Shown: positions 1-11,895 of the stretch, in pieces
Numbering within the stretch: position 1 is the stretch's first letter
Layout: each line of letters starts with the position of its first letter
NCBI RefSeq assembly: GCF_023101765.2
Contig: NC_064236.1
Coordinates: 19,556,993 to 19,620,992 of the forward strand
Source: Spodoptera frugiperda
Lineage: Eukaryota > Arthropoda > Insecta > Lepidoptera > Noctuidae
DNA: 64,000 nt
Direction: 5' to 3'
The notes under the pieces: model-generated
Database searches by the model: none
Told to the model about the DNA's origin: nothing
Seen by the model: only the letters and a program-made list of their open reading frames with translations
Made by a program: the position numbers and the translations under genes

Positions 1-193
1 ACTAGAATGTATACTAAGTTTACCCCGTATATTGCAATAGACTCGCTCACATTTACGGGAGACCTGTGTCATAACAAAACTGGCGATAGTGAAAAATTTT
101 GCATCGATCGATACGTGTATTGTTGACAGACTGCAAATAGATTATTGCAACAGTTTTCCATTACATAGACTGCAAACTATTTTTAATCAACAC

Positions 194-500
194 AACGCAA
201 TGTCACGCCTTTTATCCCCGAAGGGGTAGGCAGAGGTGCACATTACGGCACGTAACGCCGCTATACAATGTAGGTACATCCACTTTTCATCATGCATTTG
301 TGCTATAAGTCCCATGTAAAAGGGTGTAAGCCTAAAAGGGTATTGCCATATACTGGGCACAATTCCAGACTCCGTGCTATACTACTGAGATATTTTCAAA
401 AAACTGAAAACCTCCGGTAACACTTTGCCCGACCTGGGAATCGAACCTGAGACCCCTTGTCAGGCAGTCGCACTTGCTACTACTAGGCCAACGAGGCAGT
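194..500 (-). mobile_element. tRNA-derived SINE, near full length
   Basis: On the minus strand it begins with a tRNA-like head (CTGCCTCGTTGGCC, then the B-box region at 430-440) and ends in the tail TACCCCTTCGGGGATAAAAG ... GTGACATTG. A 13-bp duplication with one mismatch flanks it: TATTTTTAATCAA at 178-190 and TATTTTGAATCAA at 500-512. The head carries RNA polymerase III promoter boxes; mobilisation would depend on a LINE. Confidence 0.75.
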
Positions 501-802
501 ATTTTGAATCAAGTAGAATAGAATAAATCTGTATGCGAGAATACAACTCTTATAGAACTTAGAAACAAAAGTCTACTTAAAGTATTACTTTAATAAGAAA
601 CCAAATATATTGTTGGAACTGTATTGTACAAGTTTGATCTCTTTAAAGGCTTCTCTCCGCGTTGTTGTACTTCAGCCGTACTCATTTCTAACAACTTTAC
701 AATCAAAACTTTATTCTGTATGGAACTGTCGCAAGACATTGTAGACAGTGGTACCACGCTTTATAAGAACTTGGATTTAAACAATTTTACAGGTGTATTT
801 AG

Positions 803-870
803 TATTTAAGAGGGAGGCTTTTGTCCAGCAGGAGACGTTTCTCAGCTGATGATGATGATGATTTAGTATT
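803..870 (+). repeat. RTE-like LINE tail with (GAT)n
   Basis: GAGGGAGGCTTTTGTCCAGC and AGCTGATGATGATGATGATT is the plus-strand equivalent of the tail at 926-1105; the two converge tail to tail. Confidence 0.5.
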
Positions 871-925
871 TATTGTTATTGATCGTGGAGTGTGTAGAGT
901 TTAGTGGTATTTTGTTATGAACTAC

Positions 926-1105
926 CTTTCCAGATCACATTATCATCATCATCATATTCAGACAGAAGACGGCCATTGCTGTGTAAAAGCCTCCCCAGTA
1001 GTCTTCCACAACGAACCACAACTTCTTCCTGCAAGCACAGGCTCCCTGCGACTCTGATTACGTCATCAGTCCACCTAGTGGGTTTACAAAAATACTACAT
1101 ACACA
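926..1105 (-). mobile_element. RTE-like LINE 3' fragment with (GAT)n tail
   Basis: Read on the minus strand it gives CACTAGGTGGACTGATGACG, then GTGGAAGACTACTGGGGAGG and CTTTTACACAGCAATGGCCG, ending in (GAT)n. Conceptual translation (RWTDDVI.VAGS, then a frame with GRLL) resembles the C-terminal end of lepidopteran RTE-type ORFs, with frameshifts. It is dead. Confidence 0.5.
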
Positions 1106-1112
1106 CACATAC

Positions 1113-1310
1113 AACGTCACGCCTTATATCCCCGAATCGGTAAGCAGAAGTGAACATTACGGCACTTAATGTCGCTATTCAGTTTATACCCAAATTTTTC
1201 CATTTGTGTTATAAGTCCCATGTAATGAGGGGTGAGAACCTATTCTTAAATACTGGACACAGTTCAAGACTCCGTAATACTACTGAGAAATTTTCGAAAA
1301 TCCGTTGGTT
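1113..1310 (-). mobile_element. tRNA-derived SINE, head deleted
   Basis: Only the tail and body remain: CGTCACGCCTTATATCCCCG, ATTACGGCAC, TGTGTTATAAGTCCCATG and AGACTCCGTAATACTACTG. The tRNA-like head with the B box is absent. Confidence 0.65.
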
Positions 1311-4218
1311 ACCATAATACAATGATGATGGAATATTCCGAAAATCCAATTAATTTCAATAGAAACATTTTAACAAGATGTTAATTCAGAACACTAACTA
1401 AGCAAACTAAAAAATCGCTACCAACACTCAAGTAATTGGAAATTTCAATCAACAAACAACATAAATGAATATTTAAGCACCTTTAAGACTCAATAAATTG
1501 TATTGGCGTTTCCAATCAAGACATCAAACTGAAATTCAATTAAAGTGTAAACAGAAAACGGTTAAAAAACTATTCCATAGACAACAGAGCGAAGCATTAA
1601 GTACTAAGACTTTTTAAATAACCTTTTCCATCTGGCTGCGTTGAATAAATGTTGCTAGAAGAAAAATTGTATTGAAAATATTATTTTTGCTGTTGGCAAG
1701 TTAATGAGAAAAACTAACTGGAGTGATTGGTTCGTTAAAATTTAATCTCTTTGTAAAGTGAAGTCTAGTCAAGTGTTAAGTACTATCGGTTTATGCTCGA
1801 GTTCTAACTATGAAGAATAAAAGGTTTAAAGTGTTTAACTATTACGCGATTTATTTTAAATGTAAAATGATTTTGATGGAACATTCTAGATTGAGTTTAA
1901 TAGTTGCTTATTTAATATCTGGCAGGCTTTGAGACACAATTCATTTACTTTTCGACATTTTTTAAATGTTCAGTTAGGTTTCAGGGGTTTTACATGTCGC
2001 CTAATAAAAACTTTGTGTGATACACAAACTATTAATTCGTGTCGACTTTTGTAAACGAAAGACGATACAGAAGAATAAATAAATAATATCAACCTAACTT
2101 TATTAGATTTCCTACCAATACAAAAATAATCAGACATAAAATTACTGGTTTGTACCAGCATCACCCAAAGGTTTGGCTGGTAGAAAATGCCTACAGCATC
2201 AAGCCCACCTTGTACACATTTATGTGCATAAAGAATTAAAATAAATAATGGACATAAAATCAGTGTACACAATCTACATGGTCTGGAACCCAACCCTCGG
2301 TACTCCCGGGATCCTGATTAATTAATACCTCTAGGCGAAGTAGGGGACATCATAATGGAGTGTTTTCCAGACGCCAGCAGATCAACCTTACTCTCAACTG
2401 CTATATTTCTTTAATCGATTTTCACTCTCATTTACCTGGAATAAAGTTGATAATGTAGTGACAGGTCCGGTCAGTTTGATGTGCTGCTCAGTACCAAAAC
2501 AAAGTAGGGTGAGCTTGTCTGTAGCATTCATATCAAACTACCAAACACTAATTGATAACTGTCCAGTGTCCATTCAATTAACAGATTGAGTGCAAGCGAT
2601 TTTCAATTTTATGACATTGTAAGAATTAAAAATATTATTTCATTTCATTTCAATTTGGAAATTTAATAATCTGATGTATTTCACGTAGGAACATTTAGTG
2701 GCAGGGATTTTGAAAAAGGGTGCATATCAAAGGCTGGATCGGATCAAAGGATCAAAGGGCTAGCGAGGGTCAATTATGACGTTGCAATTTTGGCATTCAA
2801 TTAGTCTCCCCTTTATTAAAAGCAGCGTCCACTTTACTTGGTATATGAGTATGACATTTTATTTGCTCTTTTCCGCCCGCGGCATCGGCTGTCTGGTAAA
2901 ATGTAGCCTAAACGTATCTCCAGTGCGGCGAACAACGGGCGAATTACAGGGCCTCCGGCTCGAAGTAGAAGTAGGAACGGAGTGGTTTTTAGTCAGTAAG
3001 AGTCTGATATTCCTCTCGCATAAGACATAGGACAATTTCCACCCTCAAAAAAGCATCTGACTATTCTCTAGACTCAGATATCTTACGAAGATTGATTACA
3101 GGCTTGAGGTGTTATTGGATGCTATGTCAAGAAATAGAACCGAAATAAACTGATGACTATGATCACATGTTCACGTGTTTTGAATACTTAGGTATAAGAA
3201 AACAAAAATATCATATAGAAATGAATAAAGGCATACTTATTCATTAAACTTTAAATCTATATTAAGAGGATTGTCTCCACCCTATCCTAATGCATCAAAC
3301 TATGTGTGATGTCAATTCGTTTGTGGATTGCCTTATTCTTGATTCGATTTTTCACAGAAGCACGTAGCATACCCAGCCAGTAAGCTTTCCTTAGCACGTG
3401 GCGCGACATGAGTTTAAACTTTTTAAAGTATTTTAAAAATATTTTGTTTTTTTCATAAGGTTACAATCATTCTTCTGGACCATGAGTTTATTGAGAGTAG
3501 GATGATATTTAGAACGACATCGATTTCACAAAGATTTATGTTGGAAATAGAACTTCAAGTAAAGCGTGGGTAATAATAAATATCCTTAAGTACTTAAAGG
3601 TCACGTGGTACTGGCAGGCCTTTACGATATAAGCTCGTGATATTTTGCCCTTTGCATTATTATTTCAACATACAGACGTTATACGGAAAATGAAAATCGG
3701 AATTAGCTAAATAATTACTCGTTTACGCGTGTGTATATGAAGTTCTTATAAGGTACGACTTAGATTTACTTTATAATTAGGTAAAGATTTTCTCAGAATT
3801 TAATTTCATTTTTACAGACAGAATTAGATGCGGGACGAACTTGACACCTATGATAAGGATTGGCCGCAGAATGTTCTGCATATAGAGAAGTGGAAGAAGG
3901 GTAAAGCCTTTGCCCTGCAGTGAGACGACCACGGCTAAAATAAATAAATCAATCTCAATATGACAAAATGCCGTAGTCGCATTATCCACAACCCTTTTTT
4001 AATTTACTGCTACGTGTCAATATTATTGTAAACATTCTCAGTGTGAGGCAGAGTTTAAAAAAATATGAATGCAAAATATTTTCATGCCACTGCAGCGCGT
4101 CGACCACGAGAGTCCTTGCACAATGTCATCGCTCGCCACACCGCACCCGATGCTGAAAACTTTTCACCGTGAATATAATGGTTTAAACTCGAAAACCTTT
4201 TTGTATAGTTTTTATTGT
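1311..4218. other. No gene seen
   Basis: AT-rich DNA without a recognisable frame apart from the short R1-tail element at 2924-3051. The 107-codon minus frame at 1970-2293 has no familiar domain. Confidence 0.6.
2924..3051 (+). mobile_element. R1-tail short element, diverged
   Basis: The core GGAACGGAGTGGTTTTTAG and GTCAGTAAGAGTCTGATATT is clear; the 5' edge is degraded. It ends in CCACCCTC plus an A-run. Confidence 0.55.
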
Positions 4219-4221
4219 GTT

Positions 4222-4345
4222 CTTCTCCATTCGTAGCTACACTTTGAAACGCTTAGCTTCACTGACAGACAGACTGACGGATAATTCAATTTGACGTTCC
4301 AAAAGTGCCTAATTTAGGATTAATTGAAATAAATGATTTGACTTT
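4222..4345 (+). repeat. LINE tail family (GACAGACAGACTGACGG / GACGTTCAAAAGTGCC)
   Basis: TTCACTGACAGACAGACTG, TTTGACGTTCCAAAAGTGCC and AATTGAAATAAATGATTTGA form a recurrent lepidopteran 3' tail rich in TTGACTTTGAC. Copies at 11520, 27195, 45600 and 62450 support the family. Confidence 0.5.
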
Positions 4346-4718
4346 GTCTTTGTGCACTGGGCACATTTTAGGTTTTATACTATCTACAAAAATCCTATAT
4401 TATTGTACTCAAACAGGTATATGTATATGGCGAGAGACATTGCTCGACCGACGTGCCATACAAGGCAATGTTTTAAAACCAAAGCAATCAATTATTGCAA
4501 GTTAATCGGCACGACCCCTGCCCCTGACGCAGACCCATAAGTCTAACCCCCTGTCGTATTAAACTAATAACATAATACATTAAAGTTTTATAACTGTAGG
4601 TCTGAGCACCTCTCTACCTTACGCACGATTGGGGAGGGAAACCCTAAACGCTAAGTTGTTTATAAAGGTAGTATGACGTCATACTACCAAAAATAATAGA
4701 TTTCTATTTTATTTGACT

Positions 4719-4863
4719 GCCTCGTTGGTGGAGTGGTCGCAAGTGCGATTTCCGGACAAGGGGTCTGGGGTTCGATTCCCGAGTCGGGCAAAGTATTAAT
4801 GGGCTTTTTTCGGTTTTTCGAAAATAACTTGACTTTGGTATTACTTAGTTTATGACAATAGGC
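4719..4863 (+). mobile_element. tRNA-derived SINE, 3' truncated
   Basis: Head CTGCCTCGTTGGTGGAGTGG and a canonical B box GGTTCGATTCC (4769-4779) are followed by GTCGGGCAAAGTATTAATGG and CTTTTTTCGG. The body is cut short after about 145 bp. Confidence 0.7.
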
Positions 4864-5278
4864 TTATATTTTATTCCAAAGTAATAAAATACAAAATGTT
4901 TCAAAGAATTTAGCGGTAGTGGCGTTTGTCAGAACAAAAACAAAAGTACAATAATATTTAAGAATGCTTTGTAGTTTATTTCCTGGGGATGGTGGAAATG
5001 GAAAAGCATTTAAAACACAAAAGAAAATCCTTCTGTGGGACAACAATTGAAGATGGAGCTATCGAGACGGCTATTTCTTCAATACGTTGAATTCTTTTAA
5101 GTTATTATTGCTTTGAAGTTGAGAAATAAAGGAGAAAGCATGCAGTTTGCTTCCAACCGACCGATCTGAAATTCATTGAGCCAGTCTTGAGATTCATAAC
5201 TTGGAAATTATACAAAAAAATGTTTTAACAGTCTTTTCCTTCTTGATTGTTTTGGAAAGAGCTGACAATAACAACGAA

Positions 5279-5531
5279 TGCAACGTCACGCCTTTTTATC
5301 CCCGAAGGGGTAGGCAGAAGTGCACATTACGGCACGTAATGCCGCTATACAATGTAGACCATTTTTCACCATTTGTGTTAAATAAGTCCCAAGTAATAGG
5401 GGGTGAGCCTATTGTATCATATACTGGGCACAATACCGAAAAAAGCCCAGTAATACTTTGCCCGACTCGGGAATCAAACCATAGACCCCTTGTTCGGCAT
5501 TCGCATTTGCGATCGTTCGACCTACGAGGCA
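5279..5531 (-). mobile_element. tRNA-derived SINE with perfect 15-bp target duplication
   Basis: This nearly complete minus-strand copy lies between two perfect direct repeats, GACAATAACAACGAA, at 5264-5278 and 5532-5546. The duplication defines both ends exactly and shows target-primed insertion. The open frame crossing it is not a host gene. Confidence 0.85.
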
Positions 5532-6242
5532 GACAATAACAACGAAATATAAAATATATACAAAAACAATACCACTACGTTCTCTGTATTCTCTGAAACA
5601 TTCTCAGTACTGAAATAATTTTATTGAACTGTAGAAACACATTGAAGTAGGTACGTTGCAGGTTCGTGGCCCGTGGTGAAAGGATACGCGCTGTTTCAAT
5701 TAATTATTATTTATCAATCAATAAAAATGAATGAGGGAAATATTGAGTACATTTTTAAATTACTTACGGTCTTGGATTTTAGTTTTAAAAAAGTAAAATT
5801 ATGATTCTATCATTGAGACAGGCAGGTAACATTTAAGTTCTAAAAACTATTAAAAAAGAATAGCCTTTTGTGTCCCTTTCAAAATATTCAATTGACAAGA
5901 AAGTAAAAGGAATAATTCCCACCGTTTCTTGCACCAAAAAAACGTCAGCACAATTCTAGTTAATTTTCACAGGAAATGCAAATGCAGATGAAATGGAAAT
6001 GTCAAAGAAAAATCTTCAATTACGATAAAACATTTCAAGAACGGCAACGCTTTGTGTTTCCTTAAGGCGGCATCCGAAGAGATTAAATGCTAAGAACTTA
6101 TTTTATGAACTTCTTATTTAATTTTTCTTGAACTTTGAATAAATCTCGGTCAGAGGCCATGCCGAGTTTCAATAGCTAAGTAACGCAAAGGAATGAAAGA
6201 AAGGATAGGTAAAATGATAACCTATGAATGGGTTGAACACTG

Positions 6243-6468
6243 CAAACGAATATAATACCTAATAATATTCGCTTCAAGATTCCTTGTGCGAACTGCTAAG
6301 GAGTTGAATTCTTTGTTAGAGTCTGTGTTTCCTGATGGGTATAGCCAGGGTATCATCAAGGCCCTAGTGAATAGGTTGCTCATGGGCTGACATGCTCCAT
6401 CGTAGGCCGCATTATCATTTACCATCAGAAGAGACAAAAAAAGTTGTGCCATCAAAAAAAAAAATTAA
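6243..6468 (+). mobile_element. CR1-like LINE 3' tail
   Basis: CTCATGGGCTGACATGCTCC, ATCGTAGGCCGCATTATCAT and TTACCATCAGAAGAGAC form the typical end of a lepidopteran non-LTR element. It is followed by an A-run at 6454-6465. Coding sequence is not visible. Confidence 0.55.
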
Positions 6469-6984
6469 GTGGTTTATACAATCATACATAATTATAACGG
6501 CTTATACAGGTTCAGTACTGTAAGATAAATCTTAAAAACTAACTTTATTATAAGTTATAAATAATTATATTATTTGACACTCAAAACCACATATTTGGTC
6601 TTACGCGGTAGTGTGATAGGCGGTACGCGGTGATATTTCACGAGAGCAGTGGATTTCACAAAGTTAATAACTATCATGACTGCGGTACCTGCATTGCAAT
6701 TTGCTTGATGGCGGTCTGAAACAGACTCCTACGTGAGACTTCTCATAACTGTCTTCACCCCCAAGCACTTGTCTCAATGTATTCATAATCCCCGCTATAG
6801 TTTTGAACTTACAAATTATGCTCAAACAATAGGTGTGCATTTGTGCAAGTTTACAAGACGTTCCGGAGTCGTGTACAAACGAACAGACTGACTGTTACTC
6901 TTGAAGCTTAACTCGATATTTAAATTGACGTCGATTGATTCGGACATTCTATTTTGAAAAATAAAAAGTAATTACAAATACATA

Positions 6985-7047
6985 CATACATACTCTCGAA
7001 AAACATAACCCTTCCTTCTGGCGCAGTCGGGTAAAAACATATAACCG
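6985..7047 (-). repeat. Fragment of the ACCCGACTGCGCC repeat end
   Basis: CGAAAAACATAACCCTTCC, TTCTGGCGCAGTCGGGTAA is the reverse of the left end of the composite at 48347, including the (CATA)n run. Confidence 0.6.
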
Positions 7048-7794
7048 ACTTTACTGATGACAGACAGTTAAAAAAATATTAAAAGGATCAAAATGACAAC
7101 AGTGTAATATTAATTGGACAAAATAGCGTATAATATATATGCGCCATCTCCAGACCAAAAGTCTTTAGAACTTAGAAAATAGAATTTTATTATGATAATA
7201 AATAAATAAACTTTTACAAACATGTAACTTTATCACAAATCTACTGGCTACGACAGTCGGAAATTGATTTTCAATTTTTGAAGACCTGAATTTTCTTAGA
7301 CGTGGCACCTTCAGCGTCCGGTGTTGGGACTTGGGCTTTATATTAGATCTCGGCAAATTGAATGAAAGCCTCGGTGTGCTCAATTTCGTACCGTGCTCAA
7401 CGAGGCTATTGTTATTTCGAATCGCCTGCTCGCTTACAGTATCTACAGAAATACTTTTTTTAATGATTTTTGCCACAACGTAAAATATTATGACGATCAA
7501 TCGAAATAATTTCTCAGATTTGTGCTTATAAATTTCGTTCTAGCGGATATTTTCTAAAATAAGGCATCAATAATGAGGTGGGTATGACCTAACTACAATT
7601 TTATGGTTTGAAGGGAATCACGACAAAATATTTGTTCAGTAGTATATCTCTTTTAATTGGTAAGATGTATTATTATACATGTGTATCTATTAACATAAAG
7701 TTAAATACCAGTTGCGTTATCCCTTTAATCAAATACACGATATGATATTAACCATTTTCATATTATGCACGGTTTTTGCGGTGGCTGGCCGATA

Positions 7795-7930
7795 CGATTT
7801 CTGCACAGAGCATTTGTGTGATCAACAAATTGTTGTTTCGGGTCTGGGTATGTGTGGTGTGTGTGTGAATTTGTATATTTATAAACGCTTTCACGACACA
7901 GGAGAAAATCCTAGTGTGGGGCAACGTTTT
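7795..7930 (+). repeat. Interspersed repeat, GTGGGGCAACG family
   Basis: TGTGATCAACAAATTGTTGT, TTCGGGTCTGGGTATGTG, TTTATAAACGCTTTCACGAC and CCTAGTGTGGGGCAACGTTT recur at 11784 and 46004. The open frame here is repeat-derived. The class is unknown to me, probably a LINE or SINE tail. Confidence 0.5.
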
Positions 7931-8409
7931 AAAAAAATATAATTATTTTTACTATCAGATTATAATATATTATAATACTGAGACTAATGTACATACATTA
8001 GTAGTTTCATGAAACTATGTTGTTCACTCTACTAAAGTTAGCAAAGTTTTTCCAATCATCTAGTTTGTAGCCACAAGTTATAATCGAGTGCTTTGTGGTC
8101 CAAGCTCCAACTAAGTTTGTAAACAATATATTTAATGGATATTCAGACTGCTTACATAAAGGGCACGCAACTAAAGTTTTATCAAACTTGTATATCTAAG
8201 TATTGGGTACGCAGGCTAACTTTACCTACATTTTAATTCATTATAAACTATCTCGTACACATACAAAAGGGCTTGTGGTTACCCTTTTGTTTTAAACATA
8301 GAAATTGGAATAAAAGCCATAAGCGGGAGAAACTCCCAAGCAAAATAATTATATCAGCCATTATAAGTCCAATTTTCACGGGAATATCACAATAAGCCTT
8401 CGTGATGAT

Positions 8410-8512
8410 TCGGACTGCCTAGCTAGTTACCGAGACTCTGGCTCGAAAAGCAGGAGTAGGAACGGGTTGTATTTTAGTCGGTAAGAGTTAGTCACTCCTC
8501 TCACCTCGTTCA
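8410..8512 (+). mobile_element. R1-tail short element, 3' truncated
   Basis: CGGACTGCCTAGCTAG, GGCTCGAAAAGCAGGAGTAG and TTTTAGTCGGTAAGAGT match the family. The match stops after CACCTCG, so the 3' end is lost or replaced. Confidence 0.55.
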
Positions 8513-9244
8513 ATGCACATTTGCGTGCACTTGGCACGAGCGATCTCAGCGAAAACCCCCGGTGGAGTATAGCAAGTTTGTCACAGGATCTTATTTAAAA
8601 AGTGTGTTACTGTAAACTTAGCCGTTGGTACAATGTGAGATTTGCAAAAACTAAGTTAATACAGACGCGACAACATATTAAAGGCATAATTGTAAAAGTT
8701 TGGATGGCTCAGTAAATTAATCAGTATCCGTAAATAAATACTAAACCATTACACCTTCTAAAACATCGCATTTAACATCATCAAACAAATCAATCAAACA
8801 AGACAATAACAACCAATACATCCCCCATTTGAAAACAAACTTTATTTTCCTGTTAGCAAACATCGGAATATACACCGCACCGCGTTTACAAAAACCAGAT
8901 TAATTAGTGATTAATTGGCACACAATACTGGGCTTCCCTTTCAAACAAAGGGTTGCACTGCAGTAATACATAACTATAGCAGATAGACACATTTCATTTC
9001 ACAAAGGTTTTTCATCAATCGACGCCTCACCAAAACGGCGGGAAGTCAACTACGCGGTAATTTTTGACACATGTCATTCATGTCAAATTGATTTTTTTTA
9101 TCTATGGTACGAATTTCGCGCCTGTGTTCCGCGCGTCGTTTTGCAGCCAGTGCGTTTTATTGAAAGTTTTAATAACAGTATCGGGGCTGATTGTTCCATG
9201 TAAGGTGGAGCTTGTTCGAGTGTAGTATGAGTATTAAATGCTTA

Positions 9245-9584
9245 AAGCCTCGTCCCCACTAGGAACAATTGTTGAGTGACATGACTATATCCCCAGAGAC
9301 ATCGGGCGATGTGGAGCGATGTAGGGCAACATCGCCCGATGTCTTGTCCTTGGAAGAGATAGTGTGACTTGTATAATAATAAATGCATCAAGAACAGAAA
9401 CGAAAAGAAAATAGTGCATTAAACAGAATTAAATACACACTGTATCACTATTCTTCATCGAGTGTGCGACAAGGAATAGTTTCAACACGTCGCAGCGGTG
9501 TAGTCAGACGTCGCCCGACATTCCCCGTTGTCACCGGGGACATATTATGTCGCTCAACAAATGTTCCTAGTGGTGACGAGGCTT
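9245..9584. mobile_element. MITE with about 55-bp terminal inverted repeats, TA duplication
   Basis: The left end AAGCCTCGTCCCCACTAGG and right end CCTAGTGGTGACGAGGCTT are inverted copies; the similarity extends about 55 bp, to the GGGGACA/TGTCTCTGGGG region. TA flanks both sides (9243-9244, 9585-9586), which fits a Tc1/mariner-type non-autonomous element. Inside the left arm is a second hairpin, AGACATCGGGCGATG (9297-9311) with CATCGCCCGATGTCT (9330-9344). The 74-codon frame here is element sequence. Confidence 0.75.
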
Positions 9585-10035
9585 TATGCCACGATTGTTG
9601 TCGATGATCTCAATAACAAGGATTTGTACTCAGTAGTATGTTGTAACTGACATCCAATGGTTACCTTCAGTTACCTATATGAATAAATTATTACGTTTGA
9701 TTACTTCTTCGATGAAAATGTCTGTTTGTGTTGTGTGTTTCCAATGAAACAATTTTGAATATGCTCAGTAAACTTGAAATAAGCGGATATTGTTCGGTGA
9801 TATTGGCAATTGTATGAAATGCGAGGATTGACAGGCGTACGCAATATTCGTGGGTAATAAAAAATTGTATTGTCAATACGGGCCTGTTATGTGCGATAAG
9901 CGGGTTAAATGGTAGACAGGTGAAAAATGGATACGTTTATTTCGTTGGATTTTTATATAAATGGCAATCGCACTACGGTAGCTCTTATTTTATTTTTCCA
10001 TTAGCGGTCACGTTTTGGACGTAAGCCTAAGTGAC

Positions 10036-10168
10036 TCCGGAGCTGCGGACTGCCTCGAAAAGCAAGAGTAGGATCGGGGTGGTTTTTAGCAGGTAAGAGT
10101 CTGACATTTCAGCTCACCTAGCCCACTGCGGGAGAGGAAATTGAATTATTTTCCCACCCTCAAAAAAA
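10036..10168 (+). mobile_element. R1-tail short element
   Basis: It starts at CTCCGGAGCTGCGGACTGCC, the usual 5' edge of the short form, and runs through GATCGGGGTGGTTTTTAG to CCCACCCTC plus an A-run. The central GGGTTTACCGGGGC part is deleted. Confidence 0.65.
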
Positions 10169-11519
10169 CGTTTAGGTGATTACTTTGGACCAAGTACTTA
10201 TTACGCCAAAAATTAAAAGCAATACCTATAGTAACTCATAAAAATAATTTACACGGATAATGCAGACACATACATAGATAATTATATGACAAAATCACTC
10301 CTTTAATAATAGCATATCTTGGATACAGCAATATTGATAAAGAAATTAAAAAAGAACTAACATTGGATCACCATAAAACAAAGTTAGAAAAAATCTCCCT
10401 CACATTAAAAATAAAACCTTCCAATATCTATTGTCAACACATGAGCTGTAGGAAAACTTGTCTACAACTTGCCTACGTCCGATTTAATCCCAGTTCGCTT
10501 GAAATTGAGACTTGCTGAACGAGACTGATCCGATTGGTAGACAGACGAGAACTTGTGAAGAACTAATACTCCTGTAGACCGTCGGGATGTTCTCCTGTGG
10601 ACTATCGGTATATACTGGGAAAATATCCGCTGTGTGCACAGGGAAGTTTTCTTTACAAACTTATGCAAGCTTACGGGGCTTCGGTACGTAGTGTGTTTGT
10701 GTAGTCTGTTGTCGATCTGAATAGACTGTTGTGAGGTTTTGTGCGAAGTGTATTTTATTGGGAAGGTGTATGAATTGAATTTGTTGGTTAGTTAGTGTTA
10801 AGCAATTTTTACAGGTTTAAAAAAGGAGGTCCTCAGTTTGCTCTGCGTGTATGGGGAAAGGTATTAGGGATATTGCAAAACATTCACGGTGATTTCCTTT
10901 TTAAAAAAGGACGTGTTGGTGTAGGACATGCTCTTTGGCTTCGTCTCACCCCTAAACTAAGTTTGATAATATTTAACGACGTTTTGGCTTTCACCTATAA
11001 ATTACATTTAATAGTACAAGTAAGGGGTAAGTTTACGTTTTGCTCCCTCACATTAAATAACTACATTTGCGAGATGTAAGAAGATTATGTAAAATTAACT
11101 ATATTAAAAAAAAAACTCTAAAGACCATGCTTAACTACTTTATGTTGTAAAAGTAGGTCCCATTGTAACCCAAAAACACAGTTCATTTAAATCTCCACGT
11201 TATCTAAAACCAACTAAACTCGGATTTATCTATCCAACATTAATCCAACTCATCTAACACACGCAAACAGATGGACGTGCAAGCATTATTCAGATTATTC
11301 CGGAACGCTCGATCGTATATTTGTGGACAAACCGCCATTATTTAAATAGGCAAATTATCAGAGCGTGTGCTGAATGTACTCGGTCGGAGATGCTATTTAT
11401 TTAGTTCCATCTGCACCTCCCTAGAGGGAACCAGAGGACATACTATGTACAGTATCTGACAATAAATATTACACATCAACCTTTGGTAAGGGACAATCGG
11501 ACAAATTACAGTGGACAAG

Positions 11520-11618
11520 TGCACCTAGCTTCACGGACAGACAGACTGACGGGCTCAAATTGATGTTTCAAAATTGCCTAAATTAGGATTAATTGGAATA
11601 AATGCGTTGACTTTGACT
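11520..11618 (+). repeat. LINE tail family, GACAGACAGACTGACGG type
   Basis: AGCTTCACGGACAGACAGAC, TGATGTTTCAAAATTGCC and GGAATAAATGCGTTGACTTT match the copy at 4222. Confidence 0.5.
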
Positions 11619-11783
11619 GCACCGTGTATACGGTTGAGTTTCTCGAATCACAAAATGAATTAAAAGAGATTGTCCTAGCAATCATTTAAAATTTTCTCTT
11701 TCCAAAAGTTTGAATGCACGGTTGGCATTTTTGCCGAGCAATTCTCTGCCGCGCAACGTGTAACGAGTTTGATTTTCGCATGG

Positions 11784-11895
11784 AGTAACTCTTTGTGTGA
11801 TCCACAAATTGTTGTTTCGGGTCTGTGTATGTGAATTTGTATGTTAATAAACGCAACGTCGACAGAGGAGAAAATTCTAGAGTGGGGCAACTTTT
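11784..11895 (+). repeat. Interspersed repeat, GTGGGGCAACG family
   Basis: TGTGTGATCCACAAATTGTT, TTCGGGTCTGTGTATGTG and GAGTGGGGCAACTTTTTTAA match the 7795 copy. A minus-strand frame here is a shadow. Confidence 0.5.

Larger units (their letters stand above)
7060..9240. other. No gene seen
   Basis: Unique-looking AT-rich DNA with two repeat pieces (7795, 8410). A CpG-bearing patch at about 9020-9160 (ACGCGGTAA, GCGCGTCGTTTTGCAG) might be regulatory; nothing decides it. Confidence 0.5.

Noticed and set aside
1970..2293. 107-codon minus frame
   Set aside because: The peptide shows no recognisable motif and has no supporting promoter or poly(A) context.
4719..4790. tRNA gene candidate (B box GGTTCGATTCC)
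   Set aside because: The same head occurs in all SINE copies with a long shared body and no cloverleaf anticodon stem that I can fold; it is a SINE promoter.
5201..5539. 112-codon plus frame
   Set aside because: It lies almost wholly in the antisense strand of a SINE with target duplications at 5264 and 5532.
7165..7500. 111-codon minus frame
   Set aside because: No domain, no splice or codon signal, and AT-rich residues (Ile, Lys, Asn, Ser) as expected by chance.
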